From assembly GCA_023362775.1 (NCBI GenBank), contig JALMGJ010000005.1:40977463-41041462 (forward strand): DNA of 64,000 nucleotides. The letters run 5' to 3'. This DNA comes from Charina bottae (lineage: Eukaryota > Chordata > Lepidosauria > Squamata > Charinaidae). The translations under genes were made by a program, and so were the position numbers. Under the pieces are notes generated by a model. That model was not told where the DNA came from, did no database searches, and was given only the letters and a program-made list of their open reading frames with translations. This document shows, in pieces, positions 10,042 through 20,277 of this stretch (positions within the stretch are counted from its first letter, which is position 1; every line of letters begins with the position of its first letter).

Positions 10042-11397
10042 GGGGGCGGGGGCAACCGAGAGAATCCCAAACGTAGGAAGTCGCAAAGTTCCTGTGCCAG
10101 TTCTCTGCAAATACAGGTTAAAGCAGGGTTCCACGCCCCCCAAATTGCACTGTCAGATTATTTGAGATAACAGCCTCCTAGGTCCCCAAAGACTACCCAA
10201 CGAGTTGACATGTACGAGGGGCAACTATATTGACGACGTCCTGCATTCTACTTTGCGGTAGCCATTACTTAAAGTGGATCCACAGTGTTCAATAGACTTA
10301 ACTTCCCCCTTGAAATTAGCGGTGCTGAGATTTTAAACGTCCAGATAACGACCTTTATAACTAGGTTGCGGGACCCTCAGTAGGGGACAGGGTGAGGAAG
10401 GGTCTGTTCCCCGTCCCCATCGGGGTAGGTGAACTCCTTGCGATAGGAAATGGACGTAGCCGCTCATCGCTGGCGTCCGCAACAATTCTCCTTCGCCGTT
10501 TATAACACCTTCTTAGGGCTCTGTGCAATATAAATATGACATTTAGCAGCACCTCCATTTTGTCAACAGTAATACCGGTAATTTCACTGAGCAAATGGAC
10601 TGCAGAAGACTCTTCTGGCAATCTAGAGAGATTAGAGAGGCATGGAAGGTGCGGTACAGCCAGCTAAAAACGAAAAACAAAATCGGGTCCCCACGGCATG
10701 GCCACGAAACCATTCCATGCAGACTCGCCAGGCTTAGCCGCAAACATCCCGGACACCCATTGCGGATTTTTACACTGCGTGTTGCTTTCTCTTTGCGGTC
10801 AGGAATAGAAGCACCCTCAGGTCGGAGGGGCTCGGGAACGCACTGAGATCCTGATGGAGCGGAGTCTGCAATACGCCGCACTTATCCGTCCCCCTAAAGT
10901 CCGCCGAGGCCTGCTTGTAAATAGTCTTGGTCTTGTAAACGAGCTGGTCGGGAGACGGGTCTAGGGCCTGGCTATCTTCTCCCGAACCCCAGACTCCTAG
11001 CGCATTTTCGGGGAGAGACGGTCCCATCTGCAGGCGAGCAACCCTCAAGAGAGATATTTCCTGCCGACTTTGCTTCGGGTAGCAATCCGAAGCGTAGCTC
11101 AGGCGCTGCAAACAACAGAGCGATTTCCTTTTCAGTAAACATGTCTGGGATCGGGCTGAAAATCTGTTGCAGCCGAGAGACAAGGAGCTGTTTTAAATGA
11201 CAACCGCCAGAGAAATTAGCCTGCTGCGGAAAAGTCAGAAAGGTTTCCTACTGCTTTGGAGTAAAGCTCTTTTTGTCGGAGGCAGGAAAGGTCGGTACCT
11301 TAGTGGGTAGGTGCCGGTTTAGGAATGTTGGGGCCACGCTTGTTTGTGCGAGGTTTTTACTTTATTTTTAAAGGAATGGACGACAACGGTAGTAGGC

Positions 11398-11400
<3 letters not shown>
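10042..11400. other. GC-moderate flank, nothing recognised
   Basis: This interval has scattered CpG and no recognisable coding homology, RNA gene or transposon. Open frames on both strands are short and unlike any family I know. Confidence 0.45.

Positions 11401-11485
<85 letters not shown>
11401..11485. repeat. (TC)n(AC)n compound dinucleotide repeat
   Basis: About 23 TC units pass directly into about 19 AC units. The TC half is a pure polypyrimidine tract and the AC half is alternating purine-pyrimidine. Confidence 0.97.
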
Positions 11486-11488
<3 letters not shown>

Positions 11489-13193
11489 CAGCCTGCAAAG
11501 CCGACGATTTAGGACAGGCAGGAAAAGACTCAGCAGCAGCAACCCGGTAAAAAGGCTTTTTTTCGGAGTGGCGAGAGCCGAGGACCGTCCTTAAGTAAAC
11601 CAAGCCAGTCGCCGCTATCAAGTTTGGGCCCGGATTTCACTCTCGTGTCTGGCGTGGAAACTTTTGTTGCGATTTCTCCCGAGCATGGAAATGTTTTCAA
11701 AGCTTCCCGGTGACCTAATTTTGAAAGTCCCACACCCCGTTTGTACCCCTTTATCTGAAGAATTCGAAGGTTTACACTTGGGGGGGGGTCGCATTTTGTT
11801 TGACTTAATGAAGCTATTGGCCCAACTATGGATTGGGCTTTTCCGGTCAGGTTTAGGGTGGTGGGGTTTGGTTTGGTCTGGTCTCTGCTGGTTTGCCAAT
11901 GTTAGCTTTTCTTATTTGTGTCGAGGTAGTGATCTTGCACAGAGAGTTCTGTGTTTTGCACCATGGCATACTTCCTGATAGATTAAAAGGTGTGCCAAAG
12001 AAGGAGATGTGATTGCTTTTTTCATGACTATGGTTCCCCAAAAAATAAGAAACAAGACTGCGCTCTGAATATTACTGGGAGAAACTTACTGCTCCTTCTG
12101 GCTCGCGATCTTTAGGCCTCAATTTGTCTTTTAAAATGAAGAAAAATCCACTTACCCTTTCTCTCTCAAGACATACGAATTTACTAATTTTAGGTGGCCC
12201 TTTCGTGCATCTAAGGAAAAGGATTCAGACCCAGGAAAATGCATGCCTCAATAAATATCTATTTAAGGGCAGGAGATTCGGTGTTCCTACTTGATTGGAA
12301 GGCAGCCCTCATCTATCCCGCGAAAGGCCTCCGCGGCTATTTTGCTCTGCCTGAGACGCCGGAGAGGGCTCTCCCTTTCTCAGCCTCCTGCTCAGACTCT
12401 CTGACCCTGCGCGACCAGCTCCGGGGCCGGTTGCTGATCCTGCATTGGCAGGGCGGGCGGCCGGGCCGGCTGCGTCCAGGGTGGAAGCCAGCAATCTTGG
12501 GAAGGTAGTGGGAAGCGCAGCAGTCGCTAAGAGGAGCCTGCCTCTGCCCGTAATTGTAGGCCAGGTTTTCGGAGCTGCAGGCTCTCGGTGGCCTCATTTT
12601 TACAGCCGGGCCTCTGCCGCCGTAGATCTACGGACTGCGCAGTGCAAGATATTCCGCCGTGGGGGAAAACAGACGATTCTCTCAGAGCGGGGCAAGCGGG
12701 AATCGGCTACCTCGTAGTCCAGGAGGCTGAGAGTACGAGGACTGGGATCTTTCGCTGGGCCACCTTGAAATGCAATTTTTCGGAAACGCGGCAACGTAGA
12801 TTCTTTTGGATTGGGGATTTTGACAGTCGGCCGCCGCATAGACCGCGCTATGCCTGACCACCTTCGTCCTCCCGAAACCAAAGCGTTACAGTGTTTCTAG
12901 AAAGGGAAGGCTAGAACGCTCAGCAAACCGAGCCGGCTGCGGAATCTAGCCCAGCGAGAGGGGTTCCCGTTCCGACTGCGCTTCCTTGATGCAACCACGC
13001 GTTGCATCAAGCTGTGCATTTCTGAGGAACAAGGAGATTTAGAACCGCACGAAAGGCCGCAGGAACCGCGGGGCTCCGTGAGGCCACGATCCTTCTCCCT
13101 CCCCACTCCTCCAGTTGCGCGGACTCGGGACAAAAACTGCGGCGCATAAGTCCCCTTCTCTCCAAAACCCGCCGTGAGCTCCGGCAATAGAGC
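11486..13193. other. unannotated flank, CpG-rich at 12.3-13.2 kb
   Basis: No gene or transposon is recognised. The part from about 12,300 to 13,190 is visibly CpG-rich and could be a CpG island of the developmental-gene type. Open frames here have no family resemblance. Confidence 0.45.
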
Positions 13194-13262
13194 GAAGACC
13201 GGCCCCTAGAGTCGGACACGACTGCACAAATGTGCGGGGGGAACCTTTACCTTTACCTTTTT
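13194..13262 (+). mobile_element. 3' fragment of TTACCTTT-tailed SINE
   Basis: This matches the 3' end of the tRNA-derived SINE found complete at 41275-41607. It contains ACCGGCCCCTAGAGTCGGAC followed by a (CTTTAC)n tail. It is 5'-truncated. Confidence 0.8.
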
Positions 13263-13341
13263 ACTTCCGGCTGCCTCGGTCGAATCAAAGTTAACTGCCT
13301 CTCGAGCACAAACTGTCTTCCATTCCAGGTTTGGCGGCAGG

Positions 13342-13398
13342 CTCCTTCCTTCCTTCCTTCCTTCCTTCCTTCCTTCCTTCCTTCCTTCCTTCCTTCCC
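13342..13398. repeat. (TTCC)n polypyrimidine tract
   Basis: A pure C/T tract of 57 bases on the plus strand, essentially (TTCC)n. Confidence 0.96.
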
Positions 13399-16300
13399 GA
13401 AGTCCCTCTCCCGGGGTTCTTCTCTGGCTGGCTTGTCTTGAGCTTCTTCTGTGGTTTCAAATAAAACAAGAGAAACGGGAAACGTGGTAAGTACCTCCGA
13501 GATAATTGAAGAAAAATTTTCTCCCCTTCCAGAAACTGAAAAGCGGCGCTTTTGGGCACTTCTCTTTAAATTACCAGAAAAATGTTTGTTGTAAATCTCA
13601 CCTGAATTGACGCGGTTATCCTTGGCAAGCCTCTTTTCTTCCATCTTCAGCTTCAGGGCTGCAAAATGGGGTTACTAACCTTGGTCTTTTAGTAAGAAAT
13701 GCAGGAAAGCAGCGTTTCAAAAGGGTTGAACATCGCTTGCAATCATATTCTCATTAAGGATTGCACGCTTTGAAAAACGGGTTGCTGTTTACTATCGCAA
13801 TTTTTTTAAAACTCCGATTGAAATCTTTCTGCCCAAACTGCGCCCTACTGGCCAGCCCAAGAACCTCTGTCTACTTTTCCCACCTTGGTCGAAACCATCT
13901 TTACTTTCCCGAGTAAAGGTTGGTTGATCTGGGTGCAAAATGGAGACTGACTTACTTCCAGAAAGGTTCGCTTAGGAAAGCAGCCTTAGGATTTAAAAAA
14001 AGAGGGACGGGGGGACATATTTAGAAGGTATGAACCATTTGGAGAGCCAGAGGAAGGTTAGACGTGCGCTTTCTGGATAGGAGGAAAGATACAGAAGCGG
14101 GGTTTAATATCGACGTGAAAAAGAAGCTTGCCTAACCGCCCGGCCGCCTGCGCGGCTGATTGTGGGGCGAACCATTCTTCCCATTGATCGGAATGGTTCT
14201 CGGGTGCACCCGAAAGGGACCGCTTCCAAGCCCGCAGCTAGAAGAGGCTCTCGGATTTGGGGTAGACAAGCTTTCAACGCTACAGCCCTGGGTTCGTTTC
14301 GCAGGCGCCGGCTGAGGCTGTGTCTCCCCGTGCGTGACTGCGCGTCCGTTCCCTCCCCTCGGGTTTTCTAACCCTCCCCGCGCTCCGGAGGGCGAAAGGC
14401 GCTGCTGCTGCTAATGGTTATTGTCTCGCAGGGCCCATTAGCCTCTTTTGTTGCCCACCCACCCTCCCTCCCTCCCTCTCGGGTTTTAGCGCGGCCTTGT
14501 TGTCGCAGCCGCCCCGCACACTGTTTAGACAAGGGATTAAGGTAATGGATGGAGCCGGAGCCCTTCTGAACGAGGGGGATGGGAGTCGGAGGAGCGACCG
14601 GAGCAGGAAGCCCCTTCACCGCGGAAGGTACCCCTCTTATGGCCTCCAATAGCTCCATGAGCCCGTGGGCCAAGGTGAGACCCCGCAGCCTCCAGGCCTG
14701 GCGGCTCAAGTCGCGGACAGACCCAAGGAAACCTGCAAACGCCTCCACCTTAGTCCCAGCTGGACCCCGCGATCCGCCCAGGGAGGCCTTGGCCGGTCTC
14801 CGAGGCAGAAGCTCGGAAGGGGAGCCGATCCTCAGCGGAAAGGGCTCCGTAGGCCGATTTCCGCTTGTCTCCCTCATCTTGCTTCTCAAGGAGGACAGCA
14901 AGGCTGGAGCCGGGGCTTTTCCAACTTTCCTCCAAGGGACCGACGTCGAAACCCCCGTTCTTAATCTGTTTAATCTTAGCCAATTGCTCTGTCAGTGAGC
15001 TGAGTAAGCAAGCTATTCCTACCTGCATAAAGTTATCTCTTACAAAATGTAATCGTTCTAAAGGAAAAATGGGTTGAGTAGGTTTTATTTCAAAGAAGGA
15101 TTACCTGCTCTTCTCCGCAGGAATGTATCTTTGAAAAACGGCCTACTTGCATTAATATATACGATTTTTAAAAATATAATAATGCAAGTATGCCGGTTTT
15201 TTTTTAATTGTGGCAACTTCTGAAAGTGTCTCCTAGATTTCTAATTCTAAATGTAATAAATTAGCAATAGTTACCCGCCCATCTACGGTCAATTATTGAC
15301 GGGAATCGGGGCTTTGTCCATGCTTGAAGGAGCGGAGAAATTATTTGCACAGCTTCACCACTGCGGATTAATTCGGACGAATTCTTTTGTGAAGTTCGCA
15401 GTGCGCTTGCGCGATAGTAGCGTTCGCTAATGGCGCGCTGGTTGTGAAATTGAATGAAAAGGGGGCTAAACGACCCAACTGCTCAGCCACTGGCTGTTGC
15501 CCGCTTCGGGTGCTGGTTGATCCCTTGCACCCTCAGCTTCTTTGCCCGACGGCCCGGGCATCTGACGCAGTCGGGGCCACCTGCGGGAATGGCACCTTCC
15601 CCTTGGCAATTAGGTCCACAACTTTCTTGAGCCATTGTGGTATTTTGCTGCTTTTTTGATACATTTTAAACCTTAAAACGAATAAAAATTAACACCGGTC
15701 ATGACCTGAACAAAATTAATCATTTTTATTTCTCCTTGATTTCAAAGCGAACCTTAAGAAGATGTCCAGACGCCTCCCACTGGAATCAATGGGATCCGAC
15801 TTGAGAGTAAGCTTACGCTGGAAAAGGGATGCCCAATGATCAGGGGTATCTTCCTTTGCCTGCAGTTTCTCTGCACCTGTGAATATTGTGCTGGGACAAA
15901 CGAATAGACAGAAGGGGAGGGGGGCATTTTTAAGGAAACCCGACCACGAGCTGTCTGCCCTCTCCGTGGCCCTCCCTCCTGATTTTGGACTCCCGAGCTG
16001 AGCCGGTCCATTGGCCCGCTTCCAGCATCCTCCGAGGTGCTGGGTCACGGTTCTGTTTGCCTCGGCTTGCCGGAGCCTCTCCTCTCCTCGAGCCACTTCC
16101 TCGCGAAGAGGCCGTAGCAAGTGCTTCCGCGTCTCTGGACCCCTCGCCTTAAATCAGAGTCCCCCAACGGGTCCTCTAGATGTGCTGGGGCAGCATCGCT
16201 CTCCATTTTCGGCCATCCTGGCCGGGAATTATGTGGCCCTGGCGGACGAAGGCAGGCTTGGTGGGCTCCCCCATTCCAAGTTGAGGCGAAATAATTGAAA

Positions 16301-17720
16301 TTCGCTCACCCCTCGAAGCCTCGTCGCCCGCGCAGAGCTTGGTGGTGCCTACCTTTGATTTCTGTGGGGCAATTCAACTGAAACCCGGCCTATTGAAATT
16401 AATTGGGGGGGGGGATTCAAGGGCCACTTCAAACAGGCCTAAGGGAAAACGAGTCACGCTCCCGCCCTTCGGGTTCCCCCAACTAGGCGCAGTTTGGACC
16501 GCATCCTTTGCTTGGACGAGTCTCGCTGGCTATTTACAGAATTGACTCTTGGCCGGGCGTCTCTAGATGCTAAAGCGGGGCGCCTTGCCCTTCTAACGCG
16601 CCTCTCTTTTCGTTCTCTTCGTGGCGCGCGGAGGGCTTTCACCAGGCCGGGCCGCACCCCTTCCAAGTCAGTGGGGCGCAGGGGGATCCGGAGCTCGGGT
16701 GTTCTCTCCCCCCCCCTACACCATTCCCTTCCCTTCCCGCTTTGCTCCATATTTATATAGCGCCTGCCCTTGTGTAAACTCAGCCCGGGCCGTGGTTATT
16801 CTCAGGCCGGGTCTGTTTGTCGTTGGCTGTCAGCAAGGCCCGATGAGAAACTGCCCTTCCCGGCGAACCGTCCGGACTGATTTATGTGGGAACCACCGCA
16901 CGGAGGGAATGCGGAGCTGCCGGGCGGATGCGCCTACGGGAGGCCGGAGCAGGAGCAAAACCCGGGAAGGCTCCCGTTGGGCGGTCGGCGCCTACTGGTC
17001 TCCGGGGTTGCCTTCTCAGCCGAGGGGCGCCTTTCACTTGGGCTGCCAGGCTGAGCCTGTCCTGTCCAAGTGAGGAGCGGGCTGTCTTAGCTCTGGGAAG
17101 GACTCCTGGGCGCTTCCCCACGGAGCGGGCTGGCACCCCGAGGGCCCTTTTACTGATTCCTCTTTAAATTTGTCCCCCGCCCCCGGGACTCAGTCGAATG
17201 CTCACGATTGGTCCCCAACCGAGTGCCCGGCAGATGCTTTGGTCCCCACCCCTTTCCCCAATCAGCATAACCTTCGGTGTTGGAGTCCTGGGCTTCTGGG
17301 GGGCACCAGGTTGGGGAAAACTGATGCACATCATCTCCCCCCTTTTATCCATACTGGTGTGGAGCATTAGGGACTACTTGTCTCGAGGGCGTCGTCTTCA
17401 TGGCGAGCCCCTCCCAACCGTTTTATGTTCCCTGCGGTCGTGCAAGGCGAGCGCTGCGCCGCGAAGGCCTCGCCGCTGAATCGCCGCCGCCCACCCGCTC
17501 GGCTTCCTGACTGCGTGGCGGTTCCAAAGCTCGCCTCGTCGTCCATCTCGGCCTTACAGTCTCTGCCCCACGGTGCTTCTCAGCGAGGGCTCTTTTTCTA
17601 TTTTTAAAACTCTTTAAACCTTCTTGACCCTCTCTCGAGTTTGCCTGCAGATGTCAACGAACATTCGGACTAAGAGAGAGTTTATTGGACTTGTTTAATA
17701 AGGAAAATCGTTACTTGAGC
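13399..17720. other. GC-rich, CpG-island-like blocks without recognised genes
   Basis: CpG-dense blocks are visible at about 14,100-14,900 and 15,950-17,580. A less CpG-dense, AT-rich segment lies between them at about 14,990-15,430. No open frame resembles a known protein and there are no transposons that I recognise. Multiple CpG islands around a developmental homeobox gene are usual, so these are candidate Polycomb-regulated or enhancer/lncRNA promoter regions. That is inference only. Confidence 0.5.
15144..15190. repeat. short inverted repeat, 11-bp arms
   Basis: TACTTGCATTA (15144-15154) is repeated in inverse orientation as TAATGCAAGTA (15180-15190) around a 25-bp AT-rich centre. It lies between CpG-rich blocks, outside any recognised repeat. 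Confidence 0.85.
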
Positions 17721-18654
17721 TCCACCAGTGAAAATGTCCTTAAACTGTTTAACGGGTTGTCTGTCAGCAGACCGCGGAGAAGAAACTAGGAAAGTGCAGC
17801 AGCCCATTTCTCCACGTCCCTCAGTATTATCGGTGCTGCCATGCAGGAGTTCCCCAGCCTTACCGGGCGACAGACCCCTTCTGCAGGCAAAGCATGGGCT
17901 CTACCACCGAGCCCCCCCATTCTCCATAAGCTGCCTGTTAGCTTGGAGTGAAGACCAAGCTAAAATGGGCAATGCATTTTTTTAACTTCCAAATTTCATT
18001 AAAAGTTAATTTATTTGAGGAAATGTATTTATCACTATAATGGTCCAGTCTGCTGGATTTAAGACAGAAGAACTGTAATACTAAGGGGGGAAATAGAAAA
18101 GCCTTACCTTAGTAATCCTACAGATTTTTCTGCTCATCTAGTGTATTTATCTGGTGCCTCTGTGTGTGTGTGTGTGTGTGTGTGTGAGTGACTAGTCTGG
18201 TATCACAGTAATCTCCAAATTGCTTAGAGGGGCTCATGGTTTGCAAACTGAGACTCCCCTAAACATACCATGCTCTCATCCTGCCCCTAGTAGTAAATCA
18301 GATCTGTATATTAAGGGAAGAAACAGCAGAGCTAGGACATCAACCTCAAGGTTTGTGGAATTCATTGACAGGCTGTATCAATGAAACAAATCTTCTTGGG
18401 AGATGTAAAAAAGTGGTCTGGAGAACTTACATTTGACTAATATCTTAATTTTGCTGCAAAAACTCAAAAAGGTACGCATGGGTCTTTCATTTCTACTTAC
18501 TTTCACAAAAATCTAGTCTGATGCTTTGACCACTATGACACACTGGCTGCATGTGTGACCTGGCTAATTAAAGATCACTACTTAGGGAAATCACCAAACT
18601 GGTTCCTGCATTTTTAAAAGAAAATATTAACAGTGAGTGAAGTGAGATGAATGA
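17721..18654. other. intergenic sequence, nothing recognised
   Basis: CpG density has dropped to the genomic background here. A (TG)n run lies at about 18,162-18,186. I see no gene or transposon. Confidence 0.5.
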
Positions 18655-18963
18655 TTTTTAAGTCTTTCGGATTAGCAGCAGGTACTTTATAAAAGACTTT
18701 AAAAGACCTTTTATGGACTTTTTGCTGAAAATGGAAAAAAATGAAATGGTGATTTTTGGGTCTGCTGATTAAAAAGGGTTGAATATGGGAAGAAGGGAAT
18801 CGTGTAATGTAATCTTAAAGAGGGAGGAGAGATAATAAGTTTGTAACTGCTGTAAAGAAGATTGGAAATCACTTCTTTAAATATATTTTTCTTTTTTTCT
18901 CTTTCTATCTGTATTGTTCCTTGTACTTTTTCTTTTTTTCTTTTTTCCTTTTCTTAACTTTTC

Positions 18964-19007
<44 letters not shown>

Positions 19008-19050
19008 CTTATGTAAAAATTTATAATAAAAATTATATATACAAAAAGGA
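18655..19050 (+). mobile_element. L1 LINE 3' end (ORF2 C-terminal remnant and 3'UTR)
   Basis: A short frame reading DFLLKMEKNEMVIFGSAD then TAA (stop near 18770) matches the C-terminal end of squamate L1 ORF2. The sister copy at 53.6 kb has the corresponding DFLHETEKNELMMYGF. A long T/C-rich 3'UTR, an (AT)n run at about 18,966-19,005 and an AATAAA-rich end follow. The element is strongly 5'-truncated. Confidence 0.65.
18966..19005. repeat. (AT)n microsatellite
   Basis: About twenty uninterrupted AT units inside the 3'UTR of the L1 fragment. Confidence 0.97.
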
Positions 19051-19449
19051 TTAGCAGCAGTTACCACATGCCTAAATCTGCCTACTGTCTTAATATCATC
19101 TTTGCTTAATTTTTGGAAGAACTCCCCTTTCCGGGGGACCACACTCTAAGGAGCTGCAACACAATGCAACTACTGGGAGAAACACAGCTGGGGGAGAAAG
19201 CTCATTCTCAAATAAGAATTGCTGTCCATACAGCTTTTGAGCACATTAATAAAATTAATAAATGAGATATTTATTTGTTCAAGAAACGCGTATGTGTGTT
19301 GTGTGCTTGCGATGATTGGGGCAAGCAATGCCAAATTAAAATGCCTTGAAGTTGTGTTCACTGGTAGGAAAATCTAATTCATCTTATCTACTCCCAACTG
19401 GGCAACATCAAGTAACTTAAAACCAAACCCACTGCATTGTCTTGTAGAG

Positions 19450-19565
19450 CAGTGTTCCTCAACCTTAGCAACTTGAAGATGTGTGGACTTCAACTCCCAG
19501 AATTCTGGGGAATTCTGGGAGTTGAAGTCCACACATCTTCAAGTTGCTAAGGTTGAGGAACACTG
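19450..19565. mobile_element. hAT-type MITE, perfect 56-bp inverted repeats
   Basis: The element begins CAGTGTTCCTCAACC and ends with its exact complement. Two identical 56-bp arms are separated by a 4-base loop (TGGG). It is flanked by a perfect 8-bp duplication, TTGTAGAG (19442-19449 and 19566-19573), which is diagnostic of hAT transposition. Related copies occur at 39.9, 48.8 and 62.4 kb. It has no coding capacity and would need a transposase in trans. Confidence 0.92.
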
Positions 19566-19573
19566 TTGTAGAG

Positions 19574-20000
19574 GGCTCAGTGGATCGTCTTCACTGAGGA
19601 TGACGGTGCATCTCCATCATGGTTTTTGCTATGCAAAATTAGGTGTTAGGCCTGATCTGATTGTGAAGAACTTAAGGCCAGATTCAAGAATTGCTAGACT
19701 GCAAGACTTTGACTGGCAGAGAGTAAAATATGCCTCAAGACTAATACAGTCAAGGATTGAATTAAGGTAAATACATACATTCTCAAGTAGTCCTTTGTTA
19801 ACAGTCTGAATTCTTTTCTTATGCCCCCTATGAGTGCATCCCCACTTGAAAGAGGGTCTGTAGATCCCCAAATAGTAGTACTCAGGATTCATCTCTGCGA
19901 TACCTGTATGTTTACCTATAACTATTCTTGTATTCTTCTGCAATTGGTATCTCAGACACATCCAAATACAAACTTTCAATCCATGCAGTTTTGGACGCAT
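19574..20000. other. intergenic sequence, nothing recognised
   Basis: No recognisable gene, RNA gene or repeat family is seen in this interval. Confidence 0.4.
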
Positions 20001-20013
20001 TTATGTGTCCACT

Positions 20014-20264
20014 GTCTGTAGCTTGAATCATGTCAACTGGATTTCTATTTTCTTAATGGAAACGTTTCGCTCCTTATCCAAGGGGCTTCTTCAGTCTGAG
20101 CAAAGTTGGTAAGGGAATCCTAAAGATTCCCTTACCAACTTTGCTCAGACTGAAGAAGCCCCTTGGATAAGGAGCGAAACGTTTCCATTAAGAAAATAGA
20201 AATCCAGTTGACATGATTCAAGCTACAGACAATTCCACCTGGATGACTGAGAACCTTCATAGAC
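20014..20264. mobile_element. fold-back element with Penelope-like terminal motif
   Basis: A perfect inverted repeat occupies 20014-20230: two identical 106-bp arms around a 5-base loop. A 34-bp single-copy tail follows, to 20264. The whole is bracketed by a 13-bp direct repeat, TTATGTGTCCACT (20001-20013 and 20265-20277), which I read as a target-site duplication. Each arm contains a CTGAAGA...GAAACG motif with a stem between, resembling hammerhead cores known from Penelope-like retroelements. Assignment to that class is from memory and tentative. The inverted structure and the direct repeat are seen directly. Confidence 0.75.
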
Positions 20265-20277
20265 TTATGTGTCCACT

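Noticed and set aside
9219..10165. Open frames encoding Phe-Leu-Ser-Phe-Pro or Lys-Glu-Arg-Lys repeats
   Set aside because: These are translations of pure polypyrimidine microsatellites, with no unique sequence or homology.
14368..17479. Several open frames of about 90-180 codons in the CpG-rich blocks
   Set aside because: Frames occur on both strands at similar length, without homology, codon bias or splice context. GC-rich DNA yields such frames by chance.
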